Shown here piece after piece: positions 24,363-31,276 of a DNA stretch of 33,624 nucleotides (position 1 is its first letter; each line of letters begins with the position of its first letter). The translations under genes were made by a program, and so were the position numbers. The stretch comes from an uncultured Clostridia bacterium. GTDB taxonomy: Bacteria > Bacillota > Clostridia > TANB77 > CAG-508. The notes under the pieces are model-generated. The model saw only the letters and a program-made list of their open reading frames with translations, was not told the DNA's origin and did no database searches. The stretch is taken from contig CALXVT010000014.1 of NCBI GenBank assembly GCA_944392175.1, positions 1 to 33,624 of the forward strand. The letters run 5' to 3'.

Positions 24363-24556
24363 AGATTTATTCTAAACCGTAGACGTGCATAATAAATCGG
24401 AGTTATTTACATATATCTATAATTTACTAAACTACAAATATCACCTCCCTTTTAATTATTAACTTTTTTATTTTTAGGGTATTTTAAGACTTTAATTTAT
24501 CTTGAAAAAACTTTTGAATTAAACTTTTTAATAAAAAAACGATTTAGAATAAATCT
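24363..24556 (-). promoter_or_regulatory. Structured comM leader closed by an 18-bp long-range helix
   Basis: This is the main content of the 324-bp gap between comM and ogg. On the minus strand AGATTTATTCTAAATCGT (24556-24539) pairs with ACGGTTTAGAATAAATCT (24380-24363), 17 Watson-Crick pairs and one U-G. The first arm begins at the predicted transcription start and the second ends 23 nt before the comM start. The 158 nt between hold a strong orphan ribosome site GGGAGGTGAT (24449-24440) followed by TTG-TAG (24437-24432), and further on an ATG-TAA pair (24412-24407). The layout is that of a cis-regulatory RNA. No known riboswitch class is recognised. Confidence 0.5.
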
Positions 24557-24562
24557 GATACA

Positions 24563-24591
24563 TTTATATCATATTTGATTATCTTTGTAAA
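24563..24591 (-). promoter_or_regulatory. comM promoter
   Basis: TTTACA (24591-24586), 17-bp spacer, TATAAA (24568-24563). The expected start point, about 7 nt on, is 24556, the first base of the inverted repeat. Confidence 0.6.
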
Positions 24592-24654
24592 TAGATAATT
24601 ATGTTTTATTAGCTTAAGTTTTCCCCATTTTTCGACCATTTCTGCCATTTTTAT

Positions 24655-24681
24655 AGAAGAGAACTAACCTAGTTCTCTTCT
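24655..24681 (-). terminator. Hairpin spanning the ogg stop codon
   Basis: Perfect 12-bp stem AGAAGAGAACTA/TAGTTCTCTTCT with a 3-nt loop. The last ogg codons form one arm and the TAG begins the other. The T run after it is poor, so it may be a weak terminator. Confidence 0.6.
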
Positions 24682-25533
24682 CCAATAAAATAAATATTGT
24701 TGTGCTAATCCCTCTAAATCTCCAAATTTATCATTAGCAATTTTTAAAATTTCTTTTTTACTTACATCTTGTTCTTTTTCTTTATGTATATATAAATCAT
24801 TCATAACTCTTCTTACCCATACATCTATTGGAAAAACATCAAATCTTTTTAATGTAGAAAAAAGTAATATACAATCAGCAACTTTTGGACCTACACCAGA
24901 AAGTTTTAATAATTCATCTCTTACAATATTTGTATCTTTTATATTGTGTAAATTATCTATATCTACTTCTTTATTTAAAACCATTTTAGTAGTTTCATAT
25001 AAACGTATATCTCTAAAACCTAAGCCTAATTCTCTAAACTCCTCTACAGAAACATCTTTTAATTGCTCAGCTGTTGGAAATGTATAATATTCTTTTCCAT
25101 TATACACAATTTTATCTCCATATTTTTTTGAAAGTCTTTCTATTATTCCCTTTATTCTTGGAATATTGTTATTTGCAGAAATAATAAAAGAAATAATTGT
25201 CTCCCATAAATCTTGATTTAGAATTCTTATTCCTTGGCCATATTTTATGCTCTCTTTCATATTTCCATCTACTTTTGATAATTTGCTCTTTATTAGCTCA
25301 TAATCTCGTTCTAAGTCAAAATAATCAATGATAGTAGGAATTATATTATCTTCGCAAATTCCTTTAAATAGAATGCCATTATTTTGCATTTTGACATTAA
25401 TTACATTTCTTTTAAAAACTCCTGTATAACTTCCATCATCTTCTATATTCCATCTAAAACATTGACCACAATCAAAAATATCTTTTAAATTAAATGAATT
25501 ATATTTTTCTAATAAAAATTCTTGCTCTTTCAT
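24664..25533 (-). CDS. ogg: 8-oxoguanine DNA glycosylase (OGG1 type)
   Basis: Base-excision repair glycosylase/lyase that removes 8-oxoguanine. The 289-residue protein has the N-terminal OGG domain with CGQCFRW (22-28), QDLWETIISFIISANNNIPRI, the helix-hairpin-helix LSGVGPKVADCILLFS with catalytic Lys217, and the activating Asp237 in FPIDVWVRR. The ATG overlaps the yitT stop by one base (TAATG), so the two are coupled. Bacterial OGG1-type enzymes are frequent in Clostridia. Confidence 0.93.
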   Translation of the reverse strand: MKEQEFLLEKYNSFNLKDIFDCGQCFRWNIEDDGSYTGVFKRNVINVKMQNNGILFKGICEDNIIPTIIDYFDLERDYELIKSKLSKVDGNMKESIKYGQGIRILNQDLWETIISFIISANNNIPRIKGIIERLSKKYGDKIVYNGKEYYTFPTAEQLKDVSVEEFRELGLGFRDIRLYETTKMVLNKEVDIDNLHNIKDTNIVRDELLKLSGVGPKVADCILLFSTLKRFDVFPIDVWVRRVMNDLYIHKEKEQDVSKKEILKIANDKFGDLEGLAQQYLFYWRRELG

Positions 25534-26372
25534 TATTCATCCTCTCTAAATCCCATACCTAATACTTCACGTGCATTAGATATTATAATAAATGCATCTT
25601 TATCAATTTCTTTTACTAATTGTTTTACTTTTGGCAAATCTCCTCTTCCAATTGCACACATTAAAATGATTTTATCATTGTTTTTAAACATTCCTTTGCC
25701 ATATATTCCTGTTGTTCCTCTTTTTACTACTTCACCTATTTCTTTAGCTATTTTATCATTTTTCTCAGATATTATAAATAGCAATTTAGAAAAATTGGTT
25801 CCTTCAACTAAAATATCTATTACTTTTCCCATTATTATTATTGCAATTGCAGAATATAATCCAATCTCTATTTCACCAAAGAAAATAACATTTAATAAAA
25901 CTATAACTGTATCAATTACTATAATCATATTGCTAGTTCTATATTTTACATTATATGATTTAATAATATTTGATACAAGCTCTGTTCCGCCCGTACTCGC
26001 CTTAACATTTAACAATAAACCTGTTCCTATTCCTGTTAGAATTCCACCATATATACAAGCAAGTAATCTATCATTAGTTACAGCTGGAAATTTATCAAAA
26101 AGATCTATAAAAACTGAATATAATATTGTTCCAATAATAGAATTTATTACAAATTTTTTACCTAATTTATAATAAGTTAATATTAATACTGGAATATTTA
26201 TTATAAACATAAATGTTCCCAATGGTATTTTAAATAAATAATATATAATTGTCGCAATTCCAGCAAAACCACCTGCTGAAAGTTTATTTGGAAGTAATAA
26301 AAAAGATGTTCCTCCTGCCATAAGTATACAACCTGTTATAATTGAAATTGAATTTTTTAAATATTTTTTCAT
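25533..26372 (-). CDS. YitT family membrane protein (DUF161/DUF2179)
   Basis: Integral membrane protein of unknown transport or sensing role. The 279-residue protein has five or six hydrophobic segments (about 9-27, 34-50, 52-68, 77-95, 104-122 and 145-180), with conserved GTSFLLLPNKLSAGGFAGIA and GTGLLLNVKASTGGTELVS. The cytoplasmic C-terminal DUF2179 domain includes KRGTTGIYGKGMF and KDAFIIISNAREVLGMGF. The ATG at 26372 follows TAGGTGATTTTTT; that ribosome site lies in a hairpin described separately. Coupled to ogg. Confidence 0.92.
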   Translation of the reverse strand: MKKYLKNSISIITGCILMAGGTSFLLLPNKLSAGGFAGIATIIYYLFKIPLGTFMFIINIPVLILTYYKLGKKFVINSIIGTILYSVFIDLFDKFPAVTNDRLLACIYGGILTGIGTGLLLNVKASTGGTELVSNIIKSYNVKYRTSNMIIVIDTVIVLLNVIFFGEIEIGLYSAIAIIIMGKVIDILVEGTNFSKLLFIISEKNDKIAKEIGEVVKRGTTGIYGKGMFKNNDKIILMCAIGRGDLPKVKQLVKEIDKDAFIIISNAREVLGMGFREDE

Positions 26373-26374
26373 AA

Positions 26375-26417
26375 AAAATCACCTATACTACCATTATTGG
26401 TATTAATAGGTGATTTT
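26375..26417 (-). promoter_or_regulatory. Hairpin holding the yitT ribosome site, also terminator-like
   Basis: AAAATCACCTAT (26417... minus orientation) and ATAGGTGATTTT form a perfect 12-bp stem around 19 nt that can fold again through TACCA/TGGTA. The distal arm contains AGGTGAT, the yitT ribosome site, and is followed by further T residues and then the ATG. It may end the upstream transcript, block yitT translation, or both. Confidence 0.65.
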
Positions 26418-26426
26418 ATGCTTTTA

Positions 26427-27317
26427 TTATTTTTCTTCTAAAAAATCTGTATAAGTTTTTAGAATTTGCATTTTTAGTTGACCTTCTTTAATTTTTTCAT
26501 TTTCTTCTAATTTAATTTCAACATCATATGTATCATTTAATTTAATTAAATTTGTATTTTCCATTCCTTTAATATTTTCTATATCTTTTGGATTTGCTTC
26601 TATTTTTACTTCTTTAACTTTTACATTATATGATTTTATTTTTTCTACAATTCTATCATACCAAATACTTTCTAAAACATTGTTCTTTATATTATTTCTC
26701 TCTTCTATTTTTATATTTTTTATTCCAGCTTTTTCTGCAACTGATATAACTTCTTTTAATCTTTCTGTAATTTGAATAGTAGATAAAGGCTCATATTCGT
26801 TAGAAGCATATAATTCTTTAACCTTATTGTTATAATTTTCGTCACATGCAATTATAATTATTTCTTTTGGTTTTAATTTTGATATTTGTTTTATTGTATT
26901 TAAATCATCTGCTAATGTAGCTTCTGGTAGTCCAATTACAGTTATAATATTCATTTTTATAAAATTATGTTTAATTGTTTTAGAAGCTTTTTTTATTTTT
27001 CTAAAATCATAGTTTGAACCAATATTTCTTAATATATAATCATTAGTAGATTCAACTAATAAATTTACTTCTTTTAGTTTATATTTCTTTAATTCTTTTA
27101 TAGATTGTTTTTTTACATCATTTGAATTAAGAGTTATTCTAATTCCATAAATATTTTTTTGTTCAGTTTGCTTAAGCACATTTTCTTGCGTTTCTATATT
27201 AAAAGGTGAAAAGTTCTCATTTTGTATGTCTAATATAATTTTCTCATCTTTTAATTCTTCTACATTTAATTTAGCTTTATTTTCCTTTATTGTTATTGGA
27301 ATAATTAATTTATTCAT
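26427..27317 (-). CDS. Elp3-like radical SAM pseudoenzyme lacking the cluster cysteines
   Basis: The 296-residue protein resembles the Elp3-like radical SAM proteins that sit between rnc and smc in Clostridia. Shared features: an N-terminal IIPITI segment (5-10), VESTNDYILRNIG (88-100), the VIGLPEAT motif (127-134), LKPKEIIII, and a LYASNEYEPLS (169-179) typical of the LYxxGEYxPLS stretch. It contains a single Cys (158), not the CxxxCxxC motif for the 4Fe-4S cluster, so it cannot be a normal radical SAM enzyme. The region that should hold the motif (about 11-60) is shortened and Lys/Glu/Asn-rich. The frame is intact. Assignment is by pattern, moderately sure. It follows rnc by 12 nt. Confidence 0.6.
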   Translation of the reverse strand: MNKLIIPITIKENKAKLNVEELKDEKIILDIQNENFSPFNIETQENVLKQTEQKNIYGIRITLNSNDVKKQSIKELKKYKLKEVNLLVESTNDYILRNIGSNYDFRKIKKASKTIKHNFIKMNIITVIGLPEATLADDLNTIKQISKLKPKEIIIIACDENYNNKVKELYASNEYEPLSTIQITERLKEVISVAEKAGIKNIKIEERNNIKNNVLESIWYDRIVEKIKSYNVKVKEVKIEANPKDIENIKGMENTNLIKLNDTYDVEIKLEENEKIKEGQLKMQILKTYTDFLEEK

Positions 27318-27329
27318 TGTTCCTCCAAT

Positions 27330-27998
27330 CTAAGATAATTCTATTGCCTTTCTTGCAGCTTCCATTTCAGCTGCTTTTTTTGAACTACCTTTACCAATTG
27401 CTAATTGTTTGCCATCACATTTTACTTCTGCTGTAAAACTTTTATTATGATCAGGCCCTTCTTCTTTTATAATATTATATTCTATATGGACACTTCCAGC
27501 TTGTTGCAATTTTTCTTGTAATACAGTTTTATAATCTTTTTGACCTACATTTTTACTTGCAATTTCTATTTCATCCTTTAGATTTTCTATTATAAACTTT
27601 TTAGCTGGTTCTAATCCACCATCTAAAAATATTGCAGCAATTACTGCTTCTACACTATCTGCTAATATTGCTACATTTTTACTTCCTTTGTTTGAAATCT
27701 CACTTTTCCCTAAATATAAGAAATCACTAAAATTATGCTTTGTCGCAATTTTATACAAACTATCTTCACATACCACAGTAGCTCTAACTTTAGTCATTTC
27801 TCCTTCATTTAATTTAGTATAATTTTTATATAAAAATTCACTAGATATAAATTCTAAAATACTATCTCCTAAAAATTCTAATTTTTCATTGCTCTGTACT
27901 TTTTTTTCATATGCATATGATGTATGTGTTAAAGCAGTTTTTAGAAGTTCCTTATTTTTAAAAACATAACCAATATTTTTTTCAAATTGTTCTAGCAT
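27330..27998 (-). CDS. rnc: Ribonuclease III
   Basis: Double-strand-specific endoribonuclease for rRNA and mRNA processing. The 222-residue protein has the RNase III signature NEKLEFLGDSILEF (about 37-50), the second catalytic ILADSVEAVIAAIFLDGG segment, and a C-terminal dsRNA-binding domain ending in GKGSSKKAAEMEAARKAIEL. The start is the ATG at 27998, after GGAGGGAGAA; an in-frame ATG 21 nt upstream would overlap it. Catalytic residues look complete. Confidence 0.96.
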   Translation of the reverse strand: MLEQFEKNIGYVFKNKELLKTALTHTSYAYEKKVQSNEKLEFLGDSILEFISSEFLYKNYTKLNEGEMTKVRATVVCEDSLYKIATKHNFSDFLYLGKSEISNKGSKNVAILADSVEAVIAAIFLDGGLEPAKKFIIENLKDEIEIASKNVGQKDYKTVLQEKLQQAGSVHIEYNIIKEEGPDHNKSFTAEVKCDGKQLAIGKGSSKKAAEMEAARKAIELS

Positions 27999-28050
27999 AA
28001 ATTCTCCCTCCATGTTCATTATTATATAGCATTTTATTTTTTTTGCAAGT

Positions 28051-28082
28051 AAAAAAAGAAGATATTATTATCTTCTTTTTTT
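28051..28082 (-). terminator. Terminator after the 11-mer repeat gene
   Basis: Perfect 14-bp stem AAAAAAAGAAGATA/TATCTTCTTTTTTT with a 4-nt loop, ending in a T7 run and touching the stop codon at 28081. It separates this gene from rnc. Confidence 0.88.
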
Positions 28083-29301
28083 ATCTTCCATCAGCATCTG
28101 CAAAATCTTGTAATTGATCAGAAGCTTTCTTTATTCCTTCTTCTAATTTTCCTGATACAAAATCTTTTGCATTATCTTTAGTCTCTATTATTTTCTTACC
28201 AGCATCTTTAAATCCTTGCACTATTTTATCTTTTGTATCTTTTCCAGCTTTAATTACTGCTGGAATTGCTTTTTTAGTTAAATCATCAAATCTATCACTA
28301 ACAAATTTTTGTGTATCTTCTAATAAATCTATTACTTTATCTCTTCTGGCAATACGAGCTTTTGCATTCTTTTCTATAATTTCTGGTAACTTTTCATCCT
28401 TAATATATTTTGCTTTTTCTACTACTTTATCAACAACTTGTGTCTTGAATTTTTTTGTTTTTGGAACAAATCTTGCAACAATCTTTTGCCATATATTTTG
28501 TCTTCCAATTTTATCTAAAGCTGTATTTTTAGTTTCTAATAAGTCATCTAAGTCATAATCTCTTTGTTCTTTTAATGCCATAACTTTATCATCATTTTCA
28601 TATTTCGCATCTCTTATTTCAGCAATTCTATCTTTTACTCCTTCTAATTTTTTTCTATCACCTAAAGTAGGATCTTGAGCTTTTAGTTCTTTTAATTCTT
28701 CAATTAATACTGATAAAGTTTCTGGATCTTGTGAATGTTTTTTTATTTCTTGTGATTTATCTGCAACTGCTTTTTTCCACTCTTTATAATCTTCTGTTTT
28801 TTTAGTTGCTTTAATATTTTTAACTATATCACCTTGTTCAACAATTTTATCTGCTTCTTCTTCCTCAAGTAATTCTCTTGAAGCCATCAATCCTTTATAT
28901 GATTTATTATAATCATCATTTACAGCTTCAACAGAAGCTTTGTAATCATCAATAGCAGCCCTTGCTTCCATATATACTTTTACTTGTTCATTTGCATAAT
29001 CTTTAGTACTTGAAATTTTATCACTTATTCCTTGTTTAGTATCTTGTATTTTGTCACTTATTCCTTGTTTGGCATCTTGTACTTTATCATTTAACCCTTT
29101 TCTAGCTTCTTCTATTGCATCTTTTCCTTTTTTTAGTAATTCATCAGCTTGATTCTCAGCAAATTCCATCATATCATGAGTTTTTTTAGCTATTTTATCT
29201 TTACTGTCTTTCATAAATATAGCTGTTTGAACTAATTTTAACTGTGTTTGAACTTCAATATATTTTTTTAATAAATCTGTAACACTATTTTCAGCTTCCA
29301 T
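28081..29301 (-). CDS. Unknown amphipathic protein with 11-residue repeats
   Basis: No family recognised. A 406-residue, Lys/Asp/Glu-rich, almost entirely helical protein without signal peptide, Cys or Pro-rich parts. Residues 54-119 form six consecutive 11-mers such as DAKQGISDKIQ and DTKQGISDKIS, with small or hydrophobic residues at positions 2, 6 and 10. Residues 349-403 form five more, such as IVQGFKDAGKK. The middle (about 120-345) is charged coiled coil. Eleven-residue periodicity is typical of synuclein, perilipin and group 3 LEA proteins, which line lipid surfaces or protect on drying. ATG at 29301 follows GGAGGGG. It follows a small acidic protein by 17 nt. Confidence 0.7.
   Translation of the reverse strand: MEAENSVTDLLKKYIEVQTQLKLVQTAIFMKDSKDKIAKKTHDMMEFAENQADELLKKGKDAIEEARKGLNDKVQDAKQGISDKIQDTKQGISDKISSTKDYANEQVKVYMEARAAIDDYKASVEAVNDDYNKSYKGLMASRELLEEEEADKIVEQGDIVKNIKATKKTEDYKEWKKAVADKSQEIKKHSQDPETLSVLIEELKELKAQDPTLGDRKKLEGVKDRIAEIRDAKYENDDKVMALKEQRDYDLDDLLETKNTALDKIGRQNIWQKIVARFVPKTKKFKTQVVDKVVEKAKYIKDEKLPEIIEKNAKARIARRDKVIDLLEDTQKFVSDRFDDLTKKAIPAVIKAGKDTKDKIVQGFKDAGKKIIETKDNAKDFVSGKLEEGIKKASDQLQDFADADGR
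29021..29086 (-). repeat. 33-bp tandem duplication inside the 11-mer gene
   Basis: Two adjacent 33-nt units (29021-29053 and 29054-29086) differ at only a few positions; each encodes one 11-residue repeat. The near identity indicates recent duplication. Confidence 0.8.
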
Positions 29302-29318
29302 TTTATCCCCTCCTATTA

Positions 29319-29492
29319 TTAATCTTCTTCATCAGCTAAATCAGCATTCATAGCTTCATCTATTTGTTTTGCTAATTTTTTTTCCTCTTCCTTTAAATCT
29401 TGTAATAATTTATTTAATTTTTCAGGTTCGCAATTATCTAGATCATATATTCTTCCATCAAATACAATTTTACCTAATTTTTCTTCCATCAT
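29319..29492 (-). CDS. Small acidic protein of unknown function
   Basis: A 57-residue protein, beginning MMEEKLGKIVFDGRIYDLDN, then a Glu/Lys-rich helix (KLNKLLQDLKEEEKKLAKQ) and an acidic end. The first half looks like two beta strands, the second like a coiled coil. I start at the first of two ATGs at 29492, after AAGGGTGAT; a start 30 nt upstream would lack a ribosome site. It lies 17 nt upstream of the 11-mer repeat gene and is probably in one operon with it, so the two may act together. Function unknown. Confidence 0.65.
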   Translation of the reverse strand: MMEEKLGKIVFDGRIYDLDNCEPEKLNKLLQDLKEEEKKLAKQIDEAMNADLADEED

Positions 29493-29599
29493 ATCACCCT
29501 TTTTACATAATATTGATTTCATTATAATATTATAATAATAATTTAGCTATATCAGACATGTTACATTTTTATTATATTTTTATTACAATCACTTTAATA

Positions 29600-29640
29600 T
29601 TTTTGTTGTATAGGAAAAGTGATTTCCTATACAACAAAAA
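29600..29640. repeat. Perfect inverted repeat with TTGTATAGGAAA arm, copy 2
   Basis: An 18-bp perfect stem (29600-29617 with 29623-29640) with loop AGTGA. The arm sequence TTGTTGTATAGGAAA matches the one at 9696-9732. It lies directly behind the acpP terminator. Confidence 0.75.
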
Positions 29641-29668
29641 AAGATATCATAGTCTCGTATGATATCTT
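29641..29668 (-). terminator. Terminator of acpP
   Basis: Perfect 11-bp stem AAGATATCATA/TATGATATCTT with a 6-nt loop and a T7 run on the minus strand. Confidence 0.9.
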
Positions 29669-29707
29669 CTGGTTAGTAATAAATTCTTTATAAGAACTTA
29701 TATTAAA

Positions 29708-29947
29708 TTAAGCATTATCTTTGATATAATCTACAACGTCGCTTACAGAAACGATTTTTTCTGCATCTTCGTCTGGTATTTCCATATCAAATTCTTCCTC
29801 CAATGCCATAATTAATTCTACTATGTCTAGAGAATCTGCTCCTAAATCATCTATAAAAGAAGCTTCCATTGTTACAGATGTATCTGCAACACCTAATTGT
29901 TCTACAATTATTTTCTTTACTTTTTCAAAAATTTCTTCTTGGTTCAT
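29708..29947 (-). CDS. acpP: Acyl carrier protein
   Basis: Carries growing fatty acyl chains on a 4'-phosphopantetheine arm. The 79-residue acidic protein has the attachment motif [10 protein letters not shown], in which the Ser is modified, between the usual helices ([11 protein letters not shown], then [20 protein letters not shown] and [11 protein letters not shown]). ATG at 29947 lies 11 nt after GAGGAGGTG. It follows plsX by 76 nt, the common plsX-acpP pair, and has a strong terminator. Confidence 0.97.
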   Translation of the reverse strand: MNQEEIFEKVKKIIVEQLGVADTSVTMEASFIDDLGADSLDIVELIMALEEEFDMEIPDEDAEKIVSVSDVVDYIKDNA

Positions 29948-30023
29948 TTAACTATGCACACCTCCTCTCACGTGTTTTTTCTTCTGCATAAACAATAATA
30001 TATTGTTATAAAAAAGTCAAGCA

Positions 30024-31067
30024 CTAATTGTTATTTTGTTCTTTTTGTTTTAAAAATTCTTCTGTCATCTTCTCTACTGCCTTGTTTTTAACGAATTGTT
30101 CTGCTTGAATGACCGTGTATTCGAATAATTTTTCATCACTACTTCCATGTGCTTTTACTACAGGTTTTTTTACTCCTAAAAATAATGCTCCTCCATATAT
30201 TTTGTAGTCCATCTTTTTAGAAAATCTTTTTATAGCTGGCAAGCATGGAATGCTACATATTTTTGATAAAAGATTCTTCTTTAAACTTTCTGTTAGAGAA
30301 ACTTTTACTAATTTTCCTACTCCTTCTGTAGTTTTTAAGAAAATATTACCTGTAAATCCATCAGTTACTATTGCATGAACTTTACCAGAGAAAGCATCTC
30401 TTCCTTCTATATTTCCGATAAAGTTAATATCTAATTCTTCTGATTTTTCTTTTAATAAATCATATGACTCTTTAGTCAATTCATTACCTTTTGTTTCTTC
30501 TGTTCCGATGTTTAATAATCCAATTGCGGGTTTTTCTATTCCAAAAGTATTTCTTAAATAGATAGAAGCCATTTGTGCAAATTGTAATAAGTTTATTGGC
30601 TTACAATTTGTATTAGAACCACAATCCATTAATAATAATTGGCTTTTATGTGCTGGTAATATTCCAGCTAATGCAGGTCTATCTATTCCTTTTATTCTAC
30701 CAACTAATAATGTAGCTCCTGTAAGTAAAGCCCCTGAATTTCCTGCAGATATAAATACATCTCCTTGCCCTTGTTTTAATAAATTGAAACCAACTACCAT
30801 AGAAGAATCTTTTTTATGTTTTATAGCGACAGTTGGTGTATCTTCCATTTCTATAGTTTCTGTAGTATGATGTATTTTTATTCTGTCTGAAATATCTGAT
30901 ATATTATCTTTACCATATAATTCTTTAATTCTATTATTAATTACTTCTTCATTTCCTACTAGTAATATTTCTGTTGAACTATCTAGCTTGTTTATAGCCT
31001 TTATTGCTCCTTTTATATTAGCATCTGGTGCATTATCTCCACCCATTGCATCTAGTAGTATAACCAT
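30024..31067 (-). CDS. plsX: Phosphate acyltransferase PlsX
   Basis: Converts acyl-ACP to acyl-phosphate, the first step of phospholipid synthesis through PlsY. The 347-residue protein opens with VILLDAMGGDNAP, has TPTVAIKHKKDSSM, VFISAGNSGALLTGA, GTEETKGNE, FIGNIEGRD and VTDGFTGNIFLKTTEG, all PlsX hallmarks. The start is the ATG at 31067, 8 nt after GGAGG; an in-frame start 15 nt upstream overlaps that site. No fapR gene precedes it, unlike Bacillus, and I saw no FapR operator. Confidence 0.96.
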   Translation of the reverse strand: MVILLDAMGGDNAPDANIKGAIKAINKLDSSTEILLVGNEEVINNRIKELYGKDNISDISDRIKIHHTTETIEMEDTPTVAIKHKKDSSMVVGFNLLKQGQGDVFISAGNSGALLTGATLLVGRIKGIDRPALAGILPAHKSQLLLMDCGSNTNCKPINLLQFAQMASIYLRNTFGIEKPAIGLLNIGTEETKGNELTKESYDLLKEKSEELDINFIGNIEGRDAFSGKVHAIVTDGFTGNIFLKTTEGVGKLVKVSLTESLKKNLLSKICSIPCLPAIKRFSKKMDYKIYGGALFLGVKKPVVKAHGSSDEKLFEYTVIQAEQFVKNKAVEKMTEEFLKQKEQNNN

Positions 31068-31099
31068 CTTTGTTTCCTCCATCTTGTTTTGATTTATTT

Positions 31100-31128
31100 A
31101 TTGTATTATTTCTTTTTTTAAAAAGCAA
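31100..31128 (-). promoter_or_regulatory. plsX-acpP promoter
   Basis: TTGCTT (31128-31123), 17-bp spacer, TACAAT (31105-31100), 33 nt before the plsX start. Confidence 0.55.
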
Positions 31129-31233
31129 TACTTTTTGACCAAATAGTATAGTTTTATATAATAAGTTTTAGTGATTATCTAGAGCCTCTCTATATATTAG
31201 CCAATTAATGAAGATTATAAATTTATGACGCAA

Positions 31234-31266
31234 AAAAGAAGTACACCATAATGATGCACTTCTTTT
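31234..31266 (-). terminator. Terminator of tuf
   Basis: AAAAGAAGTGCA and TGTACTTCTTTT pair over 12 bp with one G-U, loop of 9 nt, followed by T residues, 11 nt past the tuf stop. Confidence 0.88.
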
Positions 31267-31276
31267 AATTTATATA

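Noticed and set aside
24363..24556. MITE or insertion element with 18-bp terminal inverted repeats
   Set aside because: No target-site duplication flanks it, it holds no transposase, and the first arm coincides with the predicted comM start, which fits a leader RNA better. No second copy in the window.
25522..26172. 216-codon plus-strand open frame over yitT
   Set aside because: It is antisense to a well-conserved membrane protein and its hydrophobic content mirrors that gene.
31068..31276. FapR operator before plsX
   Set aside because: No palindrome like the known Bacillus operator and no fapR gene; only a promoter and the tuf terminator are visible.
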